Positions 42,666 to 51,340 of a stretch of 64,000 nt of DNA are shown one piece after another (the first letter of the stretch is position 1; each line of letters opens with the position of its first letter). The DNA is from Prolixibacteraceae bacterium (GTDB lineage: Bacteria > Bacteroidota > Bacteroidia > Bacteroidales > Prolixibacteraceae). The DNA lies in contig JALNYZ010000012.1 of NCBI GenBank assembly GCA_023229575.1, forward strand, positions 1 to 64,000, written 5' to 3'. The position numbers and the translations under genes are program-made. The notes below the pieces were generated by a model. That model was given only the letters and a program-made list of their open reading frames with translations, made no database searches and was not told the origin of the DNA.

Positions 42666-45600
42666 ATGGAAAAAAAATTAATTAATGGCATTTCCATTAA
42701 CCGGGAAATGGTCCATAAAATTTGGATGACTATGCGACTGATTGTATTATTGTTTTTCGTCTCGCTCATTCATGTCTCGGCCTCGGTCTATTCTCAAAAA
42801 ACCAGGCTAAATATTAAGGTTGAAAATGCCACCTTGCAGCAGGTATTTCAAGCCATTCAGGATCAATCGGAGTTCGATTTCTTTTACAAGAATGAACAGA
42901 TCCCGGCTGATAAAAAAATTTCGGTTCAATATTCCAACGAGGCAATAGATGTCATTTTAACCAATGTTCTGAAGGATACTGGACTTGGTTATCATGTGCT
43001 CGACAAGGATATTGTAATTAGCACCAAAGAGACTTCAACCAGTGAAATCTCCGAACAGCAAAATGTTGTTAAAGGTAAGGTTACTGATTCTTCAGGCTCA
43101 CCAATCCCTGGCGCCTCCGTCTTTTTGAAAGGGACAACAACCGGGGTAACCACGGATGTTGATGGTAAATTCACGTTGGGGTTACCAAAAGATGCCAAAA
43201 TCCTGACTATATCGTTTGTGGGGATGAAATCGCAGGATGTGGCCATCGTTGGAAAAAACACAATTAATGTAATGCTTGAAGAAGAAACGATTGGACTTCA
43301 GGAGGTCGTTGCCGTAGGTTATGGTACTCAAAAGAAAGTCAATCTTACCGGTTCGGTAAGTGTAGTTTCAGGCGAAACCCTTGCCAACAGGTCGTCACCG
43401 AATGTTTCGCTGCTTATACAGGGAACTGCGCCCAACTTGAATATTGGCATGACAAACCGTGGAGGGGAACCAGGCGCAGCGGCCAATTGGAACATTAGGG
43501 GAATAGGTTCAATTGCTGGGAATTCCTCACCGCTTATCCTGATCGACGGGGTAGAATCAAATATTAATAACATCGATCCGGAATCAATCGAAACTGTTTC
43601 AATATTGAAAGATGCCTCAGCATCAGCTATTTATGGCTCACGTGCTCCTTTTGGCGTGGTGTTGATTACAACAAAGAAAGGGCAAAAGAATCAGGCAATT
43701 CGTATATCGTACAATAACAATCTCTCCTTTGCCTCTCCGCTAAAGATTCCGCATTTTGTCGATTCTTATACCTGGGCGAGTGCTTATAACCAGGTGCAGA
43801 CAGCCTCAGGCTTAGGTCCGGTCTACCCTGCCGAACAGGTACAACGTATCAAAGGGTACATCGATGGTACTTATAAAACTCAATACGATCCCAACAATCC
43901 TCCAAGTATTATCTGGAACGGAAGATGGCAGGGCAATGCCAATTACGATTGGCCGAGCATGTATTATAAAAAGTCTTCGTTTTCGCAAAAGCACAACATG
44001 AATATTGAGGGTGGCGATGGAAAAACACAATATTATGTTTCTGCCGGTTATTTCGATCAACCCGGATTGTACAATTGGGCAGATGATTCATACAAAAGGT
44101 ACAATGTAATGGCAAACATTTCATCACAGGTGAACGATTGGCTCCGTTTTGAGTCCAGCACAAAATATGCGAAAACAGAGACCGATTGGCCTATGGGAAT
44201 CGTTGGTGCACCAAGAACCTATATTATGCGGGCATTCCAATCATTTGCCCCAATGACGCCGTTTTACAATTTGGATGGAACCATAAATAATCCGTTGGTT
44301 GCAGCGCTGATAGGCAATGGTCGGGAAGTAAACACGAACGATGACCTGGGTATAAATCTGAAAACTGTCATCGAGCCGATCAAAGGGTGGCAAACAAGTG
44401 TTTCTTATAATTACAACTACGGCGGAACTACCAATGTTCAAAATCCCAAAGTTAACATGGTAGAGATTCCTTTAAACCCTATCCAATATGGAAATATTGG
44501 TTCTAGTACTTCAGGGTATATTGAAAGCCTTGCTACTAACCGCTATACCTTGGTTAATGCAATAACTTCGTATGAAAAAACTATCAAAGGCCACTATTTT
44601 AAGGTGTTGGTTGGTTATGAGCAGGAGAGTAATTTTTCCAGGGGTTTATATGGTTCGAAAATGAGTTTGATAACACAGGGAGTTCCGTCAATAAGTACAG
44701 CGCTTGGTACAGTTACACTGTCCGATGCCATAAGCCATTGGTCAACCCAGGGTGTTTTTGGCCGCTTAAATTACAACTACAAGGAAAAATATCTGGTTGA
44801 ATTTAGTTCTCGTTACAACGGGTCGTCGCGGTTTGCGAAAGGATCAAGATGGGGATTTTTCCCGTCGGTTTCTGCCGGGTACAATATTTCAAAAGAAAAG
44901 TTCTGGGCTCCTGTTGAACCTTATGTCAATTCATTAAAAATCAGGGCATCATATGGGTCATTAGGGAACCAGAATGTCGCAAACTATTTATACCTGCCGA
45001 CATTGCCGGTTACAACTAACGGGAATTATCTTATTAACAACGTACGGCCAACCTATGCACAATCTCCGTCGCTTGTCAGTGAAGATTTGACATGGGAAAC
45101 CGTGACCACTTTGGATTTTGGTATTGATGCCGGGTTTATGAAAAACCGTTTAAACCTGGTTTTCGATTGGTACGACAGGGTAACCAGCCGTATGTTTGGC
45201 CCATCAGAAACTTTGCCTGGTGTTTTGGGAATTAGTGCGCCTATGAAAAACAATGCCGAGTTATCAACCAAAGGTTTTGAACTATCGCTTAACTGGAAAG
45301 ACCGGATATCAACTGATCTTTCATACAATGTTGGCATTAGCATTGGAGATAGCAAGGCGACAATCCTGAAATATAAAAATGACAACGGGTTGATTGACAC
45401 CTGGTACAAAGGAAAGAATATTGGAGAAATGTGGGGATTCGAAACGGATAAAATTCTGCAGACAGCCGCGGATGTTGCGGCAATGCCCAACCAATCGAAG
45501 TATTACGCCAAGTGGGGACCTGGTGACATGCAATACAAGGACCTGAACAATGACGGCAAAATTAATGACGGACTGCGGACACTTGCCGATCACGGTGACT

Positions 45601-46211
45601 TAAAAGTGCTTGGCAACATTACTCCACGATATAACATTGGTATTAACGGAGGATTAACCTGGAGGGCTTTTGATGTAAATATGTTCTGGCAAGGAGTTTG
45701 TAAAAGAGATTATTTGCCTGCAGCAAATGCAAATCTATTTTTTGGAATTGTCCGTGGTGGTAGCCCAGGATCTGAATCAGGATTATTTAAAGATAGCCCG
45801 GCACTTGATTATTGGCGACCTGCCGATGATACCAGTATATTAGGGCCAAATACCAATGCTTATTTTGCGAAGCCTTATTTTACTGCAGAATTGGATAAGA
45901 ACCGTTTGGATCAATCCAGGTATGTACTCAATGCTGCATACATTAGGTTGAAGAGTTGTCAAATCGGATATACTATTCCGCAAGAGTTTGCCAAAAAGTT
46001 TCGGCTTTACAAAGCAAGGATATACCTGTCCGGAGAAAACCTGTTAACATTTACAAAGTTGCCAAAATTACTTGATCCTGAGACAGCATTGGCCTCCGAT
46101 TCACGAAATCGAACAGACACAACACTTGGATCATTAAATGGTGAACAGTTGCTTGGAGCAATCTATCCAATAGCAAGATCCATTTCATTTGGTATTAACT
46201 TAACTTTTTAA
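42666..46211 (+). CDS. SusC/RagA-type TonB-dependent transporter with STN domain
   Basis: 1181 aa. A signal peptide/TM (about 18-44) is followed by an STN domain (RLNIKVENATLQQVFQAIQDQSEFDFFYKNEQIP), a carboxypeptidase-like domain (VVKGKVTDSSGSPIPGASVFLKGTTTGVTTDVDGKF), the plug (LQEVVAVGYGTQKKVNLTGSVSVV) and a long barrel. The STN domain signals to FecR and so controls this locus. It imports oligosaccharides across the outer membrane with energy from TonB. Confidence 0.96.
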   Translation: MEKKLINGISINREMVHKIWMTMRLIVLLFFVSLIHVSASVYSQKTRLNIKVENATLQQVFQAIQDQSEFDFFYKNEQIPADKKISVQYSNEAIDVILTNVLKDTGLGYHVLDKDIVISTKETSTSEISEQQNVVKGKVTDSSGSPIPGASVFLKGTTTGVTTDVDGKFTLGLPKDAKILTISFVGMKSQDVAIVGKNTINVMLEEETIGLQEVVAVGYGTQKKVNLTGSVSVVSGETLANRSSPNVSLLIQGTAPNLNIGMTNRGGEPGAAANWNIRGIGSIAGNSSPLILIDGVESNINNIDPESIETVSILKDASASAIYGSRAPFGVVLITTKKGQKNQAIRISYNNNLSFASPLKIPHFVDSYTWASAYNQVQTASGLGPVYPAEQVQRIKGYIDGTYKTQYDPNNPPSIIWNGRWQGNANYDWPSMYYKKSSFSQKHNMNIEGGDGKTQYYVSAGYFDQPGLYNWADDSYKRYNVMANISSQVNDWLRFESSTKYAKTETDWPMGIVGAPRTYIMRAFQSFAPMTPFYNLDGTINNPLVAALIGNGREVNTNDDLGINLKTVIEPIKGWQTSVSYNYNYGGTTNVQNPKVNMVEIPLNPIQYGNIGSSTSGYIESLATNRYTLVNAITSYEKTIKGHYFKVLVGYEQESNFSRGLYGSKMSLITQGVPSISTALGTVTLSDAISHWSTQGVFGRLNYNYKEKYLVEFSSRYNGSSRFAKGSRWGFFPSVSAGYNISKEKFWAPVEPYVNSLKIRASYGSLGNQNVANYLYLPTLPVTTNGNYLINNVRPTYAQSPSLVSEDLTWETVTTLDFGIDAGFMKNRLNLVFDWYDRVTSRMFGPSETLPGVLGISAPMKNNAELSTKGFELSLNWKDRISTDLSYNVGISIGDSKATILKYKNDNGLIDTWYKGKNIGEMWGFETDKILQTAADVAAMPNQSKYYAKWGPGDMQYKDLNNDGKINDGLRTLADHGDLKVLGNITPRYNIGINGGLTWRAFDVNMFWQGVCKRDYLPAANANLFFGIVRGGSPGSESGLFKDSPALDYWRPADDTSILGPNTNAYFAKPYFTAELDKNRLDQSRYVLNAAYIRLKSCQIGYTIPQEFAKKFRLYKARIYLSGENLLTFTKLPKLLDPETALASDSRNRTDTTLGSLNGEQLLGAIYPIARSISFGINLTF

Positions 46212-46216
46212 AACTC

Positions 46217-47989
46217 ATGACCATGAAATATTTTAAAATAATACCTCTGTTTATTGCACTAATGGCAATATTTAGCGCGTGCCAAAAAGATCTTCTTGAC
46301 AAAAAACCTTTGGACAAAATTACTGAGGCTAGTTTTTTTCTAACAACAAACGACTTACAGACATATGTAAATCAATTCTACACTGATCAAATATTCAGGC
46401 TTAGGCGGACTCCAACTTACACTGCTTTCTTCCCCTGGTTTGGCGATGACAATAACAGCGACAATTCAATCGATGTATCTGTGCTTAACCCGCTTTTAGC
46501 AGGCCAACGAACCATCTCTTATCAAAATAACGCTGGTTATTCCACGTATGGGAGTTGGGGTGTTTTTACTACGATCAGGCAGGTTAATTATTTCTTCGAC
46601 AATTACAAAAAATGTAAGGAACCTTTCAATAATTACAAACAATATGTAGGAGAAGCCCATTTTTTCAGGGCTATCATGTATTACTACCTCTTGCAGTGTT
46701 ACGGTGATATTCCGTGGATTACCAAAGCCCTTGCACCTACCTCGCCAGAGCTTTTAAACCAGAGGGACAAAAGGAATATAGTTGCAGATAACATTATCGC
46801 ACAATTGGATAGTGCAGCGATGTATCTTCCTGCCACGAAAGACAACGGCGCTTCGAGGATTAATAAATGGCTGGCTTTGTTGCTTCAAAGTGAAGTTGCC
46901 CTCTACGAAGGTACCTGGGAAAAATACCATGCCGGTGATCCATTCGCGGTTAGTAATCCTCAGACTGCAAAATACCTGAACAAAGCTGTTGAGGCGGCAA
47001 GCGCTGTGATGAATTCTGGTTTATATAGCATTTATACCAAAGGTAACCCTGAAATTGATTTTGCTAATTGTTTCCGGATGAGGGATTATTCAGCAAACGG
47101 CGAGATCATATTTTGGAAACAGTTTAACAATACCGTTGGCGTTAATAATAGTTATGGGGGGTTCAATTATTTACACGAAAGGCCTTATAACAAGTCGTTA
47201 ACCAAGAGCCTGGCGGATGCATTCCTGTGCAAAGATGGCAAACCCATATCGGTTAGTCCGCTTTTCGCAGGATATAATACGCTAAGTGTAGAAGCTAAGG
47301 ACAGGGATCCCAGGTTCCATCAAACCATAGGCACTCCGGGAGATGCCTGGAAAATTGACGCGAACGGCACAATTCATGATTATAATGAGTTATATGCCAT
47401 ACTTAATAATGGCTCGGAATACAATGCCGGTACAGGATATGTCATTGCCAAGCAATATGATCCTCAAATGATCTATCATAAGACAAATTATGAAGATACA
47501 CCATGGATTTATGCACGGTATGCAGAAGTCCTGCTTACTTATGCTGAAGCCAAAGCGGAATTAGGTACACTTACACAGGAGGATATTGACAAATCGATCA
47601 AGAAACTCAGGGACAGGGTAGGTATGCCAAACTTGGTCATTAGCAATATTACAAATGATCCTAAATGGGACTTCCCAACCTTATCGCCGGTTATCAATGA
47701 AATCAGGCGTGAGCGCCGGGTTGAACTGGCCACTGAAGGTTTCCGCTGGCAAGATATCGCCCGATGGGCCGGTGCTGATGAACTGATTGTTGGTAAAAAA
47801 CCTATAGGATTTAAGGCATCCCAAATTACTTCAACCTTTTTCCCTGTTGATGCAAATGGGTTTCTTGACCCCTTTAAGTCTGCTTTGACAAATGGATACG
47901 AATTTAAAATTGGACGCGATTATCTGGATCCAATACCACAAAGCGAGATTGTATTAAATCCTAAATTGACACAAAATCCAGGTTGGTAG
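46217..47989 (+). CDS. SusD/RagB-type glycan-binding lipoprotein
   Basis: 590 aa. Lipoprotein signal with Cys at about residue 22 (ALMAIFSACQKDLLDKKPLDKI). The TPR-rich SusD fold is seen in YVGEAHFFRAIMYYYLLQCYGDIPWI and the C-terminal EIRRERRVELATEGFRWQDIARW. It forms the lid over the SusC channel and binds the incoming glycan. An ATG two codons on (46223) is an alternative start. Confidence 0.96.
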   Translation: MTMKYFKIIPLFIALMAIFSACQKDLLDKKPLDKITEASFFLTTNDLQTYVNQFYTDQIFRLRRTPTYTAFFPWFGDDNNSDNSIDVSVLNPLLAGQRTISYQNNAGYSTYGSWGVFTTIRQVNYFFDNYKKCKEPFNNYKQYVGEAHFFRAIMYYYLLQCYGDIPWITKALAPTSPELLNQRDKRNIVADNIIAQLDSAAMYLPATKDNGASRINKWLALLLQSEVALYEGTWEKYHAGDPFAVSNPQTAKYLNKAVEAASAVMNSGLYSIYTKGNPEIDFANCFRMRDYSANGEIIFWKQFNNTVGVNNSYGGFNYLHERPYNKSLTKSLADAFLCKDGKPISVSPLFAGYNTLSVEAKDRDPRFHQTIGTPGDAWKIDANGTIHDYNELYAILNNGSEYNAGTGYVIAKQYDPQMIYHKTNYEDTPWIYARYAEVLLTYAEAKAELGTLTQEDIDKSIKKLRDRVGMPNLVISNITNDPKWDFPTLSPVINEIRRERRVELATEGFRWQDIARWAGADELIVGKKPIGFKASQITSTFFPVDANGFLDPFKSALTNGYEFKIGRDYLDPIPQSEIVLNPKLTQNPGW

Positions 47990-48026
47990 TTACACCCAGG
48001 TGTAAGCTGGAATTCGTAAATAGAAT

Positions 48027-48082
48027 AAATGAACGGAGTTGAAGCAATCTTTAAGGGAACTTCAACTACGTTCATTTTTAAA
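48027..48082 (+). terminator. terminator after susD
   Basis: AAATGAACGGAGTTGAAG (48027-48044) pairs with 48060-48077 with one mismatch and is followed by TTTTTA. It separates the SusC/D pair from the enzyme genes, which probably receive only read-through or their own promoter. Confidence 0.82.
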
Positions 48083-48302
48083 TCATTTGAAGGAAATTGC
48101 TCCCGGAGGCTTCTCCAAATCTAGATCGGGATATATCTGATTGATTGGTTGATATAAAATATTTAAGGGAAAGTCTATTTTTCTTGGTGATGTTTTGCCC
48201 AATTTGTCCTTTTTATAGTCATGAAGAACTTTGTATTTGTAAGGTTCCATGTTAAAAAAAATAAAACTATACCGCATCATTTCTAAACTTAAGGAATTTA
48301 TA
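48083..48302. other. gap between susD and the first fucosidase gene
   Basis: Holds a minus-strand frame of 55 codons (48250..48083, MEPYKYKVLHDYKK ...) that I do not recognise; it could be a fragment or chance. No consensus promoter is evident. Confidence 0.4.
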
Positions 48303-49793
48303 ATGGCAAGAAGTGCGTCAGAAATCAGAAGTATTGTTTTGACGATCATATGTATGGTAGTTTTAAACCATGCGTTTTCGCAAGGGAGAGATGGTTTGAA
48401 GGAGGACTGGGAAAGGATGCATGGGACCAAAAATTCCATCTTCAAAGATTACAATGACCTGAAATTTGGCATGTTCATTCATTGGGGCGTTTACTCCAAA
48501 CTGGGGGGTGTCTGGAAAGGTGAAAAAATTGTATCCGAAACACACGGGAATCAGGCTACGCTTGGCGAATGGGTCATGTATTGCGCGCATATTCCTCGGG
48601 CAGAATACCGGGAAGTTGCCAAAACGTTCAATCCGGTAGGTTTTAATGCTGACAAGTGGGTAAAGCTGGCCAGGGAAGCCGGGATGAGATACATTGTTGT
48701 CATGCCAAAACACCACGATGGGTTCGCCATGTACCACTCAGAGGTCACAGACTACAATATTTACGACATTACCCCTTTCAAACGCGACCCGATGGAAGAA
48801 ATATATAATGCCTGCAAAAAATATGACATACGGATGGGCATCTATTATTCCCATTCCATCGACTGGATGGATGGAGGTGACGCGGGTATTTCACAGGCTA
48901 AAAGAGCCAATCCTCAAATGAAAGATACACTTGCTGCCAATAATTGGGACCCTTCGCCTGTATCTTATCGGGACTATATAGAAAATAAAGCAAAACCCCA
49001 GATGAGGGAACTTCTTACCAAATTCCCCGGATTGATTGAAATCTGGTACGATTTTCCGAGGTACATGAATCGGGAGCAGAGTTTCGAATTCTATAAGCTG
49101 GCCTATCAGTATCAACCGTTATGTCTGATAAATAGTCGCGTAGGAAACGATCTTGGCGATATGCTGACAGCAGGCGATAATGAGATTCCTACTGTAGTAA
49201 ATGGACAATATAAAACATGGGAGACGCCTGGAACTATAAACAACACGTGGGGATATAAAAGCTACGACAACGACTGGAAATCATTGAACGAGATGCTCTT
49301 CTGGATTGCCGAAATTGCCAGCAAGGGGGGGAATTACCTGTTGAATGTTGGCCCCGACGGGAATGGGGTAATTCCTGAAGAGAGCGTCAAGATATTAAAA
49401 GAGATTGGTGTATGGATGGAAGTAAACGGGGAAGCAATCTATGGCACAAACCGCTGGGCAACCGCCAAAGAAGGCCCAACATCAGTAGAGATGAAAAGCA
49501 CAGGCTCCAGGAAAGAAAATGGGTTCAATTGCATTTTTACTTCCAGCGATTTCTGGTACACTACAAAGGGTAATTCGGTATATGTGATTTCGTTGGTTTC
49601 ACCTGAAAAAAACAAGGTCAGTGTACAGTCACTTTTCAACTACCGCCAGCAGATTAAGGGCATTAAACTGTTAGGGAGCCCGGTATCCTTAAAATGGGAA
49701 GCTTCAGGAGACAAAGTGAATATTACCCTGTCTCCTGGTTCCAATGCCAAAACGCATGGTTTTGTATTAAAAGTCGAATTAAATGATTTATAA
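48303..49793 (+). CDS. GH29 alpha-L-fucosidase, copy 1
   Basis: 496 aa from the ATG at 48303, which gives the signal peptide of MARSASEIRSIVLTIICMVV (cleaved after about HAFSQ); an upstream ATG at 48249 adds only basic residues. DLKFGMFIHWGVYSKLGGVWKGE, MPKHHDGFAMYHS and LIEIWYDFP are GH29 landmarks, the Asp in WYDFP being in the nucleophile position. It removes terminal L-fucose with retention, in the periplasm. About 26 bases before its tandem copy. Confidence 0.92.
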   Translation: MARSASEIRSIVLTIICMVVLNHAFSQGRDGLKEDWERMHGTKNSIFKDYNDLKFGMFIHWGVYSKLGGVWKGEKIVSETHGNQATLGEWVMYCAHIPRAEYREVAKTFNPVGFNADKWVKLAREAGMRYIVVMPKHHDGFAMYHSEVTDYNIYDITPFKRDPMEEIYNACKKYDIRMGIYYSHSIDWMDGGDAGISQAKRANPQMKDTLAANNWDPSPVSYRDYIENKAKPQMRELLTKFPGLIEIWYDFPRYMNREQSFEFYKLAYQYQPLCLINSRVGNDLGDMLTAGDNEIPTVVNGQYKTWETPGTINNTWGYKSYDNDWKSLNEMLFWIAEIASKGGNYLLNVGPDGNGVIPEESVKILKEIGVWMEVNGEAIYGTNRWATAKEGPTSVEMKSTGSRKENGFNCIFTSSDFWYTTKGNSVYVISLVSPEKNKVSVQSLFNYRQQIKGIKLLGSPVSLKWEASGDKVNITLSPGSNAKTHGFVLKVELNDL

Positions 49794-49818
49794 ACGAATC
49801 TAAACCAAATCGAAAAAA

Positions 49819-51303
49819 ATGAAAAGATTATTAATTCTGACAATCTGCCTTGTCTTGGCATTTCAGGGGTTTCCCCAGGATAAAGAGACCCTTTCACAAG
49901 ATTGGGCAAAGATGCACAGCACAAAAACTGACCTCTTCAAAGATTACAATGATCTGAAATTTGGCATGTTCATTCATTGGGGTGTCTATTCTAAATTAGG
50001 GGGTGTCTGGAAAGGAGGGAAAATTTTACCTGAAACGCGAAATCCAAAGTTTGGGGCATCGCCGGAATCATGGTTGCAAGGTGAATGGATCATGTATTGT
50101 GCTCAGATTCCCCGTCAGGAATATCGGGCAGTTGCCCAAACATTCAATCCTGCAGGCTTTAATGCTGAAAGTTGGGTTATGTTGGCGAAGGAAGCGGGGA
50201 TGAGGTACATTGTTGCCATGCCAAAACACCACGACGGGTTCGCTATGTACCATTCAAAAGTCACCGATTACAACATCTACGATCTCACTGCTTTCAAACG
50301 CGATCCGATAGAAGAGATATATAAAGCCTGCCAGAAGTATGGCATGAGGATGGGTATCTACTATTCGCATTCCATCGACTGGATGGACGGGGGCGATGGG
50401 GGCGAGGCGCAACGTGCGAAGGTTGATCCCGGATATATTGATGCTTACGCTATTAATCATTACGATCCTTCACCCGTAAAATTTGAAGATTATATTGAGA
50501 AGAAAGCAAAACCACAGGTGCGCGAAATTTTGAGAAAGTTTCCAAACCTAGTTGAAATCTGGTACGATTATCCCAGAAACATGAACCGGCAGCAGAGTTT
50601 TGAATTTTACAAACTAGCTTACGATATTCAACCTGGTTGCCTTGTAAATAGTCGTGTTGGAAATGATCTGGGGGACTTTCTGAATGCGGGCGATAATGAA
50701 ATCCCCACTGATATTAACAGCAAATATAAAACTTGGGAAACCCCGGGAACATTGAACAACACCTGGGGCTATAAAAGCTACGATACCGATTGGAAATCGC
50801 TTGAGGAGATGCTCTTCTGGATTGTAGAAATTGCAAGCAAAGGCGGAAATTACCTGTTGAATGTGGGGACTGACGGGAATGGGGTAATCCCGGAAGCCAG
50901 CGTTAAGATTTTAACAGAGATCGGGGCATGGATGAAGGTAAACGGGGAAGCGATCTACGGGACCAACAAATGGAGTACCACAAAAGAGGGGTCTACGATG
51001 CTCGAGATGAAAAGTACAACCTTCAGGAAAGAGAATGGGTTCAATTCCACTTTTACTGCGGAGGATTTCTGGTTTACTTTCAAGAAAAATTCGGTATATG
51101 TTATTTCACTGGTCTCTCCTGAGAAAAGTAAAGTCAGTGTCAAGTCCCTTTACAACTTTCGCCGGCAGATTAAGGGCATCAAACTGCTTGGTGTCAATGA
51201 GTCATTAAAATGGGAAACATCGGAAGATAAAGTGAAAATTACCCTGCCTTCTGAAAGCAAATCTTATAAGCATGGTTTCGTTTTGAAGGTTGAATTAAAA
51301 TAA
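49819..51303 (+). CDS. GH29 alpha-L-fucosidase, copy 2
   Basis: 494 aa. Signal peptide MKRLLILTICLVLAFQGFPQ. Shares most motifs with copy 1 (KFGMFIHWGVYSKLGGVWKGG, LVEIWYDYP, GSTMLEMKSTTFRKENGFNS) and is clearly a tandem duplicate. Differences cluster in loops near the active site, such as an 8-residue insertion NPKFGASPESWL, so the pair may split linkages or substituents between them. Confidence 0.92.
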   Translation: MKRLLILTICLVLAFQGFPQDKETLSQDWAKMHSTKTDLFKDYNDLKFGMFIHWGVYSKLGGVWKGGKILPETRNPKFGASPESWLQGEWIMYCAQIPRQEYRAVAQTFNPAGFNAESWVMLAKEAGMRYIVAMPKHHDGFAMYHSKVTDYNIYDLTAFKRDPIEEIYKACQKYGMRMGIYYSHSIDWMDGGDGGEAQRAKVDPGYIDAYAINHYDPSPVKFEDYIEKKAKPQVREILRKFPNLVEIWYDYPRNMNRQQSFEFYKLAYDIQPGCLVNSRVGNDLGDFLNAGDNEIPTDINSKYKTWETPGTLNNTWGYKSYDTDWKSLEEMLFWIVEIASKGGNYLLNVGTDGNGVIPEASVKILTEIGAWMKVNGEAIYGTNKWSTTKEGSTMLEMKSTTFRKENGFNSTFTAEDFWFTFKKNSVYVISLVSPEKSKVSVKSLYNFRRQIKGIKLLGVNESLKWETSEDKVKITLPSESKSYKHGFVLKVELK

Positions 51304-51340
51304 CCCTGAAAACGGGCGCTTGTACATTAAACTGGAATTT

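Noticed and set aside
48083..48250. 55-codon minus ORF between susD and the fucosidase
   Set aside because: Not recognised, overlaps the alternative start of the next gene and lacks supporting signals; kept only as a note under the gap entry.
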